A DNA stretch of 64,000 nucleotides from Polyangia bacterium (GCA_030430565.1 JAUIKS010000034.1:62001-126000); one strand, 5' to 3'. Shown: positions 31,682-41,700, counted from the first letter of the stretch. Numbers and translations: made by a program. Notes: a model not told the origin generated them from the sequence alone.

Positions 31682-32515
31682 ATGACAGCAGGCACGGACG
31701 CCCGCGACTCCTCCTCGATCGGCGTGTTCGACTCGGGGGTTGGCGGGCTGACCGTGTTGCGGGCGCTCCGCGAGCGGCTGCCCGGGGAGTCGCTGATTTA
31801 CCTGGGCGACACGGCGCGCCTGCCCTACGGGACCAAGAGCCCGCGCGTCGTCGCGCGCTACGCCGAGAACGCCGCGCGCGTGCTCGTCGAGCGCGGGGTC
31901 AAGATGCTGGTGATCGCGTGCAACACGGCGACCGCCGAGGCGCTGCCGCATCTCGAGCGGGTGTTCGCGCCGCTGCCCGTCGTCGGCGTGGTCGAGCCCG
32001 GAGCGGAGGCCGCCTGCGAGGCCTCGCGCAACGGTCACATCCTGGTCGTGGCGACGGAGGGGACGGTGAAGAGCGGGGCGTACGCCCGGGCGATCCGATC
32101 CCGTCGCCCGGGCGCTGTCGTTCGCTCCGCCGCGTGCTCGCTGTTCGTCGCGCTGGCCGAGGAGGGCTGGGTCGACGGACCCATCGTCGAGTCGGTGGTG
32201 CGTCGCTACCTCGCGCCGGTCGTCCGGGAAGATCCCTCGGTCGACTGCATGGTTCTGGGCTGTACACATTTCCCGGTGCTGCGGGACGCGATCGCGCGCG
32301 TCGTCGGGCCGGGTATTACGCTCGTTGATTCGGCCATGACGACCGCGCGCGTCGTCGCTGATCGCCTGCGCAGCAGGGGGATGTTGGCCCCACCTGTGAA
32401 CGCGGCTGCGCTCGAGTTGATGGCGACCGACGCTCGGGCCCGCTTCGCGCGGGTCGGCGCGGTGTTCCTCGGCGCGACGATCTCCGAGTCACAGGTTGAG
32501 ATCGTCGATCTCTGA
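31682..32515 (+). CDS. murI: Glutamate racemase
   Basis: A 277-residue enzyme that makes D-glutamate for peptidoglycan. Two catalytic Cys motifs are visible: Cys80 in ACNTATA and Cys194 in GCTHFP, and the N-terminus has the typical IGVFDSGVGGLTV. It starts 24 bases after the acyl-CoA dehydrogenase stop. Nothing unusual is seen in the coding sequence, but the repeat array begins within two bases of its stop. Confidence 0.95.
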   Translation: MTAGTDARDSSSIGVFDSGVGGLTVLRALRERLPGESLIYLGDTARLPYGTKSPRVVARYAENAARVLVERGVKMLVIACNTATAEALPHLERVFAPLPVVGVVEPGAEAACEASRNGHILVVATEGTVKSGAYARAIRSRRPGAVVRSAACSLFVALAEEGWVDGPIVESVVRRYLAPVVREDPSVDCMVLGCTHFPVLRDAIARVVGPGITLVDSAMTTARVVADRLRSRGMLAPPVNAAALELMATDARARFARVGAVFLGATISESQVEIVDL

Positions 32516-32516
32516 G

Positions 32517-32626
32517 TCAGTCGACCTTCGATCGTCGATCGATCTTCGGTCGATCTTCGGTCGATCTTCGATCGATCTTCGGTCGATCTGCATCCGATCT
32601 TGCATCGATCGTCGGTCGCTCTTTGA
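32517..32626. repeat. Array of 11-bp repeats after murI
   Basis: About ten consecutive 11-base units near the consensus TCGATCTTCGG. Units at 32539-32549, 32550-32560 and 32572-32582 match it exactly; 32528-32538 reads TCGATCGTCGA and units from 32583 to 32626 are increasingly degenerate. The 11-base period is about one helical turn. The array also holds many GATC sites. It starts right after the murI stop. Confidence 0.85.
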
Positions 32627-32990
32627 AGAGGCCTGCCGCGTGGTATGGGCCGCGCAGCACAAGAACTTCACTGCTGGAGTGACTGTGAGACGGCGCTCCT
32701 CCGCCACGTCGCTGGCCCGCGGTCAAGGCTCAGCGGTGTTTTTTGGCGTTGCGAAGCCCGCTGCGTGGAACGGACCACAGCCGCCGAACCAATTCGATTT
32801 GCCGTGAGCGCAGGACTTCTGACACGGCGCGTGTGACTCGCGCGACTTCGGGAAAAACCGGTCCTATCCGCGCACGAGCGTCGAGCATTGTGTTATATCC
32901 CCGTGACACCGGCTCACGATTCCGCTCAATACTCGCGTTCGCTACCGGGCCAATCCACCGGTCCAAGGTGTTTGCAAGGAGTTCCCTCCT
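32627..32990. other. Leader of the TonB-dependent receptor gene, no gene seen
   Basis: About 360 bases with no recognisable gene. A TATATC hexamer at 32894-32899 could serve as a -10 element, with no good -35 at the right distance. The ribosome-binding site AAGGAG (32976-32981) belongs to the receptor gene. Confidence 0.5.
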
Positions 32991-35900
32991 GTGAAGCCCA
33001 CCCGCTCTCTGCTCACGTACACGCTGTCCTTGCCCCTCATGTTCGGAACCGCGGCAGCGGTGATGACCGTGCCCGATACCGCGGAGGCCGCGTCCGATGG
33101 TGTCATCAACGGCGCGGTCACCGACGAAAAGAACGGCGAACGAATCGGTGACGCGATCGTCATCCTTCAGTGCGCTTGTCTCCAGGGGACCCGCGAGACC
33201 CGAACCAACTCAGAGGGTCTCTACACCTTTAAAAACTTGCCTCCCGGCGCCTACACCGTCCAGGTGCTGACTGGCCAGGCGAACGTCTCGAAGATCGTCG
33301 ACCTGCCGCGCGGCGCCAAGTACCGGGTCAACGTCGCGCTCGATCCGAAGAACTCGTTCACGCGCACGATCCAGGTCGAGACCAAGATGCGCTCGGACAC
33401 GGCCGCGGTCGAGCGCATCGACATGTCCAAGGCGAAGGACATCCCGGTCGGTGGAACGAGCCGTGACTTCACCGCCGTCGTCGACATGTCGCCGACCGCT
33501 TCGAAGGACTCCGGCGGTATTCGCCTCGGCGGCACCGCGTCGGACGAGAGCAAGTACGCGGTCGACGGCGCCAACGTCAACAACCCGTCCTTCGGTAACG
33601 TCGGCGCGACTATCGTCCAGGAGTTCATCGACACGGTCGAGGTCCTCGAGGCCGGTTACGACGCCGAGTACGGCGGCGCCTCGGGCGGTATCGTTCAGGC
33701 CCGTCGTATCAGCGGTTCGAACAAGGTCCGCGGCCAGGCGGTCGTCAGCTACACGCCGCGCCTCGCGGATCCGCGCCTGATCTCGGCGACGGACGAAGCG
33801 ATTCGCGCCTCGGTGGTCACGGATCACCAGATCCAGGCGGTCGTCACGGTCGCCGGTCCGATCATCAAGGACAAGCTGTTCTTCGCCCTTGGCGTCGCGC
33901 CCCAGGGCAACATCAACTCCCTGATCCAGTCCTTCTATCACCGCGTCGACAAGGACCGGTCCGGCGGCTACGCCGACTGTCCCTACAAGAACGGTGATTT
34001 TGACTGCGCTGAGGGCGGAAACTACATCCAGACCGAGAAGTTCGCCGAGCAGAAGTTCCAGACCGGTCAGATCAACGTCGGCTGGTTCGGTCGTGTCGAC
34101 TGGGTGATTACGCCCAAGCATCGCTTGATCCTGTCCGGTGGTGGTGGCCCCACCTTCGATCGCACCACATACCGACTGCCGGCCTCGTCTACTCCCAATA
34201 GTTTCGGCCTCAACCCGACCGCCTCGCTCAGCGGCGCCGCCCGCGTGGCGACCGGTATCGTCAACGATCACTTCGGCTGGGGTCTCGGCAACGGCACCCA
34301 GGTCGGTCTCTCGTACGAGGGCCGCGTCGCCGAGGACAAGATGGAGATCGACGCTGGCGTGTCGTACTTCCAGGCGACCTTCGAGGAGGCCTGGCGGCTC
34401 GACAACGAGGAGAACAAGAACATCACGCTGACGCAGGAGAGCGACAACCAGGGTCGCAACCTGTACGAGTTCCTCGACCGCGACGGCGCGGTCAACCTGG
34501 TCCCGCAGGTCCAAGAGCGCTGCAACAACGCGGAGCTGCCCGGCCTTGCCTGCCCGACGCGCTTCTGGTTGTCGGGCGGCCTCGGTCAGTACAACCGCGA
34601 GGTCAACCGCCGCGTCGAGGGTCGCCTCAACCTGACCCACTTCTTCAACATCGCGCGGACCAACCACCAGCTGAAGTACGGCACGTTGATCGAGCACCTC
34701 GAGCGTGACTCGAGCTCGACCTACTCGGGGGCCAACGCCGACGACTTCTACGATCGCTGCTCGACGCCGCAGGAGAACGGCGCCGGCGGCGAGTTCTGCT
34801 ACGACCCGGCCTCCGGCTACGACATCAACTACGCCAACCGGGTCAACAACAACCGCGTCGTCCTGGTCAGCACCGACAACCCGAACCAGCGCGCGACGCT
34901 GGGGTACGGCCGTGTGCGCCGCGAGGAAGACGACCTCCGCGCGATCGCTACGCCGATCGGCGCCGGTGTCCGCGTGCAGTCCTACGACGCGCGCCTCACC
35001 ACCCAGAACTACGCGGTCTACCTGCAGGACAAGATGCAGCTCCTGCCGGGCCTGTACCTCAGCGGCGGCGTCCGCTGGGAGATCCAGGACATGCGCGACA
35101 TCAACGGCAACCGCGCGCTGTTCATCTGGGACAACGTGGCGCCGCGCGTCGGCATCACCTACGACTGGACGGAAGAAGGCAAGAGCCGCCTGTACGCCAG
35201 CTACGGCTGGTTCTACCGCTCCCTGCCGCTGCAGCTGAACAGCCGCGTGTTCGGCGGTCTCGTCAACGTCCGCCGCAGCTACCGCTCCAACGACTGTAAC
35301 GGCTCGGTCAACATCAACGGCACGGACTTCCCGATGACGGTGAACTCCCAGCCGACGGAGTACTGCACCGACTTCAACGCCTCGACCACCGGCCTGACCG
35401 TCGGCTCGGTCGTGCCGAAGCTGCGCGGTCAGTACAACGAGCAGTTCCAGCTCGGCTACGACCAGGAGGTCATCGAGGACCTCGTGCTCGGCGTCCAGTG
35501 GCTGCACACCTCGCTCGGCCGCGCGGTCGAGGACGTGTCGACCAACGGCGGCCTCAACTTCATCATCGCCAACCCCGGCGAGGCCGTCTCCGAGTCGGAC
35601 CTCATGGCCGAGCAGATGCGCTGTGATGACCTCCAGGGACAGTTTGACGGGCTCAACCCCGATGACGACCAGCGCGACGTGCTCGCCCGCGAGATCAACC
35701 GCTGCAACTTCCTGGTCGACGCCTACGACAAGATCAACACCCTGTTCAATAGGCCAGTTCGTAACTACGACGCGTGGACCTTCAAGGTTCGTAAGCGCTT
35801 CGCCAAGAATTGGATCATGAACGCGAGCTACACGTTCAGCCGCCTGGTCGGTAACTACGACGGCTCGGTCGACCGCAACACCGGCGCGGTCAACCTCGGC

Positions 35901-36467
35901 GCCAGCACGCAGTACGACATCCCCGAGCTGGTGCGTAACTCCTACGGCCCGCTGTTCGACAACCGGCCGCACTCGATCAAGCTCGACGGCTTCTACCAGT
36001 TCGACCTCAAGGAGGCCGGACGCCTCACGCTCGGCACCTCGCTGCGCTACATCTCCGGTACGCCGGTCAGCCTCCGCGCCGACAACAACCGCTACTCGGG
36101 CCTGTTCCTCATCTGGGTGCTCCCGCGTGGCGCCGGCGGCACGCTGCCGCCGCAGTTCCAGTGGAGCCTCCAGGCCGGCTACGCGTACCCGCTGCCCGGC
36201 GAGCTCGAGCTGGAGTTCAACGCGCGCCTGATCAACGTCACCAACTCCAAGGCGCCGTTCCGCGTCGACGAGATTTACTCGTACCAGTCCGCGCGACCGG
36301 TCGCGGGCGGTGACCTCGACGACCTCAAGCACACCAAGATCCAGAGCCCGGGCGCGCCGACGACCTTCTACCAGCGCACCATCCTCGCCCCGCAGGGCAA
36401 CTTCGGGACCGAGATCCTGTTCCAGCAGCCGCTGTCCGCTCGCTTCGAGCTGCGCCTGCGCTTCTAG
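32991..36467 (+). CDS. TonB-dependent outer-membrane receptor
   Basis: A 1158-residue protein; GTG start with AAGGAG nine bases upstream. It has a signal peptide ending near residue 33 (TAEAASDG), a carboxypeptidase-regulatory-like beta-sandwich (about 38-110), a plug domain (about 130-235) and a long C-terminal beta-barrel that ends in FELRLRF with a terminal Phe, as outer-membrane barrels do. The layout matches the large SusC/oar-like receptors of myxobacteria. It would import an unknown ligand using TonB energy; the substrate is not readable. An intrinsic terminator follows. Confidence 0.93.
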   Translation: MKPTRSLLTYTLSLPLMFGTAAAVMTVPDTAEAASDGVINGAVTDEKNGERIGDAIVILQCACLQGTRETRTNSEGLYTFKNLPPGAYTVQVLTGQANVSKIVDLPRGAKYRVNVALDPKNSFTRTIQVETKMRSDTAAVERIDMSKAKDIPVGGTSRDFTAVVDMSPTASKDSGGIRLGGTASDESKYAVDGANVNNPSFGNVGATIVQEFIDTVEVLEAGYDAEYGGASGGIVQARRISGSNKVRGQAVVSYTPRLADPRLISATDEAIRASVVTDHQIQAVVTVAGPIIKDKLFFALGVAPQGNINSLIQSFYHRVDKDRSGGYADCPYKNGDFDCAEGGNYIQTEKFAEQKFQTGQINVGWFGRVDWVITPKHRLILSGGGGPTFDRTTYRLPASSTPNSFGLNPTASLSGAARVATGIVNDHFGWGLGNGTQVGLSYEGRVAEDKMEIDAGVSYFQATFEEAWRLDNEENKNITLTQESDNQGRNLYEFLDRDGAVNLVPQVQERCNNAELPGLACPTRFWLSGGLGQYNREVNRRVEGRLNLTHFFNIARTNHQLKYGTLIEHLERDSSSTYSGANADDFYDRCSTPQENGAGGEFCYDPASGYDINYANRVNNNRVVLVSTDNPNQRATLGYGRVRREEDDLRAIATPIGAGVRVQSYDARLTTQNYAVYLQDKMQLLPGLYLSGGVRWEIQDMRDINGNRALFIWDNVAPRVGITYDWTEEGKSRLYASYGWFYRSLPLQLNSRVFGGLVNVRRSYRSNDCNGSVNINGTDFPMTVNSQPTEYCTDFNASTTGLTVGSVVPKLRGQYNEQFQLGYDQEVIEDLVLGVQWLHTSLGRAVEDVSTNGGLNFIIANPGEAVSESDLMAEQMRCDDLQGQFDGLNPDDDQRDVLAREINRCNFLVDAYDKINTLFNRPVRNYDAWTFKVRKRFAKNWIMNASYTFSRLVGNYDGSVDRNTGAVNLGASTQYDIPELVRNSYGPLFDNRPHSIKLDGFYQFDLKEAGRLTLGTSLRYISGTPVSLRADNNRYSGLFLIWVLPRGAGGTLPPQFQWSLQAGYAYPLPGELELEFNARLINVTNSKAPFRVDEIYSYQSARPVAGGDLDDLKHTKIQSPGAPTTFYQRTILAPQGNFGTEILFQQPLSARFELRLRF

Positions 36468-36493
36468 CCCGGTCTTCCGGAGCCCCGTGAATC

Positions 36494-36525
36494 AACGCCG
36501 TCCCGAGCTCGGGGCGGCGTTTTTT
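36494..36525 (+). terminator. Intrinsic terminator after the TonB receptor
   Basis: The arms AACGCCG and CGGCGTT enclose a second stem (CCCGAG with CTCGGG), giving a long near-perfect hairpin with one wobble pair, followed by six T residues. It lies 27 bases after the receptor stop. Confidence 0.92.
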
Positions 36526-36672
36526 CGCGCCGCGGCGCGAACCGGAAACGTGATGGAAAAGACAGGTGGGGCGCCGACGCGCCACCGCGCGTGATCGTAC
36601 ATCTTGATCGCGGCGGCGCGCGTGCAGAGGTCCGCGGCGGCGCGCTGGAGCGCGTGCACGAAATTCTCACGC

Positions 36673-36701
36673 TTGCCAGCGCTCGGCCGCTTGCGTACAA
36701 A
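36673..36701 (+). promoter_or_regulatory. Possible promoter of the WGR-HEAT gene
   Basis: TTGCCA at 36673-36678 and TACAAA at 36696-36701 are separated by 17 bases, a good sigma-70-like spacing. The -10 ends only nine bases before the GTG at 36711, so the start would be nearly leaderless; consistent with that, no ribosome-binding site is seen upstream of the GTG. Confidence 0.4.
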
Positions 36702-36710
36702 TATTGACCC

Positions 36711-39700
36711 GTGAAGCTGATCCGCCGCGTCAAGCTGACTCACCAGGATGGCAACGTAGAGAGGATCTTCGAGATCGATCTCTGCCGCACCGGATCGGGC
36801 AAGTTCGCCGTCAACTTCCGCTACGGGAAGAAAGGCGCGAAGCTCAAGGAGGGCACGAAGACCAAGCGCTCGGTCCCGGAGGCCAAGGCGCGCTCGATCT
36901 TCGCGCGCCTCGTCGATGACAAGAAGCGCAAGGGCTACATCGAGGCTGGTGGCGCCAAGCCAGCCGCTAATTCGGGATCTCGCGCGAGCGGGCGCTCGGG
37001 TCACGGCGGCGCCGGGACGCGCGGCGGGCCGGTCGATAAAGACGCGCGCGCGCGCGCGGTCATCGAGCGGCTGCGGACGCAGAACAACAGCGGCTGGCGG
37101 CTCTCGCGGGCGGCGTGGCGCGCCGGCGAACTCGGCCTCAAGGAGGCGGTTCCGCATCTCGTCGCGCTGATCGGCACGGGCTCGTCCATGCGTGACTACG
37201 CGGTCGCGTGGGCGCTCGGCCGGCTCGGCGACGCCTCGACCTTCGACCTGCTCCTGGCCAAGCAGGGGGGCGAGCCGGCGGTCATCGTCGGCTGTAGCTC
37301 CTGTGGACAGAAGAACAAGATCCCGACGCGTCGCTTCCCGCTCAGCAGCGACGGCAAGGCGCGCTGCGGCTCCTGTCACGCCGAGCTGCCGCGCTACGAC
37401 AGCGCGCTCGATGTCGCCGCTGACACGGTCACGCGGATCTTCCCCTCGGCCAAGAAGGACAGCAAGGTCGAGCGGATGGTTCGCGAGATGCTGCGGGCCT
37501 GGGGCGGCGCGGCGCGGGAGAGCGTGCAGCGCGACGCGCTGGCGAAGCTGCCCGATTCGCTGCGCACGGCGGCCGCGTCGGGCACGGCGACAGACTTTGA
37601 GCGAGCGCTGTGGAGCCTCGTCGACGGCGGCAGCGCCCGCGACGCGGAGGCGCTCGAGCTCGCCTACGAGCTCGACAACGAGCGCACGCGGCCGGGGCTG
37701 ATCGCGGCGCTTCGTCGCGCGCCGATGAAGCCCAACACCTTCAAGCCGCTGCGGCACATCCTCAAGCGCGCCGAGCTTCGTCGCGACGGCGAGGTCTTCG
37801 GGCTGATCGCCTACCGCTTCGAGAAGGGCCAGGCGATGTTCGCCAACCGCCGCTACGTGTACGCGGGCGGGCGATGGACGCGGGCCTCGGCGGAGCTGGC
37901 CAAGCCGAACTCGACGATCGCCTACTCCTCGGCGACCCGCGAGTACATGCTGCGCCACGTCTGGCGCCTGCTCGAAAGGGCAGGGGAGCTGGGCGACGCC
38001 GAGACCTACGTGCGGCTCGCGGTCGGCGTGCTGCTGCCGGTCAAGGACAACGACGGCGGGCGTCCGCGCAGCACGCGACGCTACGACTACCGCTCGCGCA
38101 GCACCGTGACGACCCACTGGGACTCGTTCGCCAGCTGGCGCGCGTTCAACCACATCCTCTACGGCAACAGCCACCGCTACGAGTACATCCGCAAGACGGG
38201 GACCTGGCGCTGCACCGGCGGCTACACGCCGGGCGGCAAGCACCCGGGCGGGCGCGAGGAGCTGCACCCGACGCTGTGGGACAAGATGCCGGTCGGGCTG
38301 CTGCACCTGCTCGCCGAGAGCGGCAGCGAGCGCGTGCACGGCTTCGCCGCGCGGGCGCTGCGGGCCAACACCCAGTTCTGTGAGGGCCTCGACGTGGAGG
38401 TCCTGACGATGCTGCTCGGGCGCCCCTACAAGATCACCGCGCGGCTCGCCTACGAGCTGGCGCTCAAGCGCTACGACGCGGTGAACCCCGACTTCGACTT
38501 GGTGGCGGCGATGGTGCACTGCCCGGTCGACGAGGCGCGCGCGCAGGCGCAGCGTTGGATCGAGGAGGAGCGGCACAAGTTCCTCGGGCAGCCCGGGCTG
38601 ATCGCCGGGCTGACGATGAGCAACTACAAGGACACGCGGGACTTCGCGCGCCGGCTCTTGACCAGCAGCAGCCTCGGCTCGCGTGAGGCCGAGATCGTGA
38701 TCGCGCGGGTGCTCGCGGCCCTGCAGGCCTTCGACATCAAGGTCGCCTCGGGCGACGCGGCGGCGCGTGACGCCTGCCAGACGCTGCAGGCGGCCTTCGC
38801 CCGGCAGCTGCGCTCGATCGGCCTCAACGTCGTCTCGGACCTGCTCGGGCACAAGCTCGCGGCGGTCCAGGCTTTCGCCGCCGAGCTGCTGCTCGGTCAC
38901 GACACGCGCCCCCGCGACCTGCCCGAGGACCTGCTCGCGGCGGTCATGAACTCGAAGTTCGAGGCCGTGCGCGTGGTCGGCATCCGGCTGTTCGGCGAGC
39001 TGCCCGATCGGACATTGCTCGAGCGCAAGGCGCTGATCGTCGCGCTAGCGACCTCGGAGCTCGCCGACGTGCGCGAGTCGATCCGGCCGGTGATCCAGCG
39101 GCTGGTCGCCACGCACCCCGACTTCGCCAGCGAGCTCGCGCGCCTGCTGCTGACCGTGCTGGTCGGCAAGGAGCGCTTCGAGGGCCTGCACAGCTACCTG
39201 CTGCGCATGCTCAAGAGCGAGCTGCTGCCGTCGCTGCGCTCGGTCTCGAAGAAGGTCGTGCTGCGCCTGCTCAAGGCCCAGAGCTCGCAGGCGCAGGAGC
39301 TCGGCGGGATCCTGCTCGGGCGCTACGTCGACTGGGACGAGCTCGAGATCGTCGAGGTCGCGCGGCTCGCCAGCCACGAGATCCTCTCGATCCGCGAGGC
39401 CTCCTGGAAGTTTTACCGAGAGAACACGCGCCGGATCAAAGCCGACATGGACGCGGCGTTGCGGATCCTCGACGCCAAGTGGGATGACTCGCGCGCCTTC
39501 GCCTTCGACCACTTCCGCGGCGCGACGTTCACGGCCGACGACTTCACGCCGAGCGTGATCGTCAGCGTCTGCGACAGCGTGCGCGAGGACGTGCAGGCCT
39601 ACGGGCGCGAGCTGGTCGGGCGCTTCTTCAACGACGACGACGGCCCGGCCTACCTGCTCAAGCTCAGCGAGCACCCCTCGGCGGAGCTGCAGCTGTTCGC

Positions 39701-40043
39701 GAGCGCGTACCTCGAGGAGTACGCCGCCGGGGACCAAGCGCGCCTCTCGGCGCTGCAGCCCTTCTTCCTCTCGGTGCTCTCGCGGGTCAACCGCGGGCGC
39801 GTCGCCAAGGCGCGGGTGTTCGACTTCTTGGTCGAGGAGGCCCGAAAGAACCGCGAGTCGGCGGAACTGGTGGCGGGCATCCTCGAGCGACAGTCCGTGA
39901 CGATGGCGATCGGCGACCGCGCCTCCTGCATCGAGGCGATGCTCGAGATCCGGGGCGAGTACCCCGAGGTCCCGCTGCCGATCCAGGTGCTCCCGCCGGA
40001 GAGCTGGACGCCGAGACCGACCACCGCGCGGGGAGGAGCGTAG
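36711..40043 (+). CDS. WGR domain, zinc-ribbon and HEAT-like repeat protein
   Basis: A 1110-residue cytoplasmic protein. Residues 1-80 match a WGR domain: the pattern RYGKKG near residue 37 stands for WGR, and KKRKGY lies near its end. A basic Gly/Ala/Arg-rich linker follows. A zinc-ribbon-like pair, CSSC (195-198) and CGSC (about 219-222), is next. Most of the rest looks like alpha-alpha repeats of the HEAT type, such as DVRESIRPVIQRLVATHP near residue 785. WGR domains bind nucleic acid in PARP-like proteins. No enzymatic motif is visible. The downstream gene starts five bases later, so this is probably one unit with the SWIM protein and possibly the retron. Function unknown. Confidence 0.75.
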   Translation: MKLIRRVKLTHQDGNVERIFEIDLCRTGSGKFAVNFRYGKKGAKLKEGTKTKRSVPEAKARSIFARLVDDKKRKGYIEAGGAKPAANSGSRASGRSGHGGAGTRGGPVDKDARARAVIERLRTQNNSGWRLSRAAWRAGELGLKEAVPHLVALIGTGSSMRDYAVAWALGRLGDASTFDLLLAKQGGEPAVIVGCSSCGQKNKIPTRRFPLSSDGKARCGSCHAELPRYDSALDVAADTVTRIFPSAKKDSKVERMVREMLRAWGGAARESVQRDALAKLPDSLRTAAASGTATDFERALWSLVDGGSARDAEALELAYELDNERTRPGLIAALRRAPMKPNTFKPLRHILKRAELRRDGEVFGLIAYRFEKGQAMFANRRYVYAGGRWTRASAELAKPNSTIAYSSATREYMLRHVWRLLERAGELGDAETYVRLAVGVLLPVKDNDGGRPRSTRRYDYRSRSTVTTHWDSFASWRAFNHILYGNSHRYEYIRKTGTWRCTGGYTPGGKHPGGREELHPTLWDKMPVGLLHLLAESGSERVHGFAARALRANTQFCEGLDVEVLTMLLGRPYKITARLAYELALKRYDAVNPDFDLVAAMVHCPVDEARAQAQRWIEEERHKFLGQPGLIAGLTMSNYKDTRDFARRLLTSSSLGSREAEIVIARVLAALQAFDIKVASGDAAARDACQTLQAAFARQLRSIGLNVVSDLLGHKLAAVQAFAAELLLGHDTRPRDLPEDLLAAVMNSKFEAVRVVGIRLFGELPDRTLLERKALIVALATSELADVRESIRPVIQRLVATHPDFASELARLLLTVLVGKERFEGLHSYLLRMLKSELLPSLRSVSKKVVLRLLKAQSSQAQELGGILLGRYVDWDELEIVEVARLASHEILSIREASWKFYRENTRRIKADMDAALRILDAKWDDSRAFAFDHFRGATFTADDFTPSVIVSVCDSVREDVQAYGRELVGRFFNDDDGPAYLLKLSEHPSAELQLFASAYLEEYAAGDQARLSALQPFFLSVLSRVNRGRVAKARVFDFLVEEARKNRESAELVAGILERQSVTMAIGDRASCIEAMLEIRGEYPEVPLPIQVLPPESWTPRPTTARGGA

Positions 40044-40047
40044 GCCA

Positions 40048-41700
40048 GTGGAGTTTAACTACCGCTACGCGGGCAACACCGCGATCGAGTCCGGCGCTGG
40101 CGCGACGGACATGTCCTTCGCGCCCGACACCCTGCGCGAGCCGACCTTCTTCTCGGGCGAGCTGCGCAAGCACCTCGAGTTCCGCGAGGCGATCTCGGCG
40201 CTGCATGACGTCGTGATCTCGGACCTGCGGTACAAACCCCGGGACAAGAGCGCGTACCTCGAGTGGGCCAAGCAGCGCGAGCAGATCGACTGGCAGCAGG
40301 TCGCCACGCAGCGCTCGCAGTACACCGCCGAGATCAAGCAGGCGCAGGACGAGCTCACCGACCTCAACCGTCGCTCGGGGACGCGGATGCAGCCGTTCTA
40401 CCGGGCGCGTCAGCGCTACTTCGACTACCTGTACAAAAAGGACCGCGACGCTTGGTTCGTGCTCGACCCGGTCATCACGGTTCACCCGGACGAGCTGTTC
40501 TTCGAGTGCTTCAGCCAGGACGAGTCGAGCTACGGGCGCCTGGGCTGCAACTACGAGGTGTTCAAGAACATCGGCGAGTTCGCCTGCGGGACCACCAACA
40601 TCGACTACTCGGCGGCGCTCTACGACGAGTTCCAGAAGATCCGCCGCTACAAGACCACGCAGTTCGCGGTCGACCCGGGCGGCTTCGACGTGACGACCAC
40701 CGGCGAGGAGTCGTACCGCGAGCTCAAGATCGACCTGCCCGACACCTGGGTGCGCGGCTTCTTGCAGGTCAGCTCGGCGATGACGCTGCCGGCCGCGAGC
40801 TTCGACCTGCACCCGATGGACGTGCACAACCTGTGCTTCGTGCTGCGGCGCAACAAGGAGCGCAAGGGCCCGCGGAGCATGCGGTTCCAGCTCAAGCCCG
40901 ATCACCCGGTCAAGATCGTGATGGAGCCGTGGAACTACGTCGTCGAGTGCCCGCGCTCGATCTACAAGGGCGACGCCGCGCAGGAGATCCGCGTCTGGGG
41001 TCGTCGAAGGATCCACATCCTCGAGCGGCTGATCCCCGTGACGCGCAAGTTCACGGTCCATCTGCTCGGGCGCGGGATGCCCTCGTTCTACGTCGCGGAT
41101 CTCGGCGACATGAACTTCACGCTCGGGCTCTCGGGCTGGACGGCGAACGACTGGTCGACCGCGGGCAACTTCGACCTGATGGCGCCGCGGGCCACGGTTG
41201 ATGACCTCACCAAGCGGCGGGTCTTCGAGGGGCTCAAGGACCGCTGGTACGACACCGCGGACGGCCTCGCGAGCCGCCTCAACATCGACCGCCGGCTCGT
41301 GCTCGGCGCGCTCTCGGCCTACACGCAGGCGGGGCGCGTGATGTTCGACCTCGACCGTAAGGTCTTCCGCGTGCGCGAGCTGAGCCGCGAGCCGCTGCCG
41401 ATGAGCAAGCTGCGCTTCGCCAACAAGCGCGAGGAGACGGCGACGCGCTTCGTCGAGCAGAACAAGGTGAAAATTCAGCGCGCCGACACGCGCTCCGACG
41501 GCATGGTGAACCTGCGCGCGCGCGTGCAAGATCGCCACCGGCAGTACTTCCCCGATCTCACGATCGACCGCGATGAACGCATGGTGCGGGCGCTCTGCAC
41601 CTGCAACTTCTACTCACAAAACAAGCTGCACAAGGGGCCGTGCGAGCATATACTCGCAACACGCATGCAGCACGCGAAGGCCAGCTCAGGCCGACGCTGA
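40048..41700 (+). CDS. Winged-helix and SWIM zinc-finger protein
   Basis: A 550-residue protein; GTG start with GGGGAGGAG at 40030-40038, inside the end of the preceding gene. Residues about 1-380 are not recognised. About 385-447 form a winged-helix-like unit (LASRLNIDRRLVLGALSAYT and the wing VMFDLDRKVFRV). At the C-terminus is a SWIM zinc-finger, CxCx12CxH, with Cys517, Cys519, Cys532 and His534. SWIM fingers bind DNA or protein. Such winged-helix-SWIM proteins were described in ternary systems with ATPases and vWA domains. Here the partner is the WGR-HEAT protein and the retron RT downstream. Stop at 41700, 69 bases before the ncRNA. Confidence 0.78.
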   Translation: MEFNYRYAGNTAIESGAGATDMSFAPDTLREPTFFSGELRKHLEFREAISALHDVVISDLRYKPRDKSAYLEWAKQREQIDWQQVATQRSQYTAEIKQAQDELTDLNRRSGTRMQPFYRARQRYFDYLYKKDRDAWFVLDPVITVHPDELFFECFSQDESSYGRLGCNYEVFKNIGEFACGTTNIDYSAALYDEFQKIRRYKTTQFAVDPGGFDVTTTGEESYRELKIDLPDTWVRGFLQVSSAMTLPAASFDLHPMDVHNLCFVLRRNKERKGPRSMRFQLKPDHPVKIVMEPWNYVVECPRSIYKGDAAQEIRVWGRRRIHILERLIPVTRKFTVHLLGRGMPSFYVADLGDMNFTLGLSGWTANDWSTAGNFDLMAPRATVDDLTKRRVFEGLKDRWYDTADGLASRLNIDRRLVLGALSAYTQAGRVMFDLDRKVFRVRELSREPLPMSKLRFANKREETATRFVEQNKVKIQRADTRSDGMVNLRARVQDRHRQYFPDLTIDRDERMVRALCTCNFYSQNKLHKGPCEHILATRMQHAKASSGRR

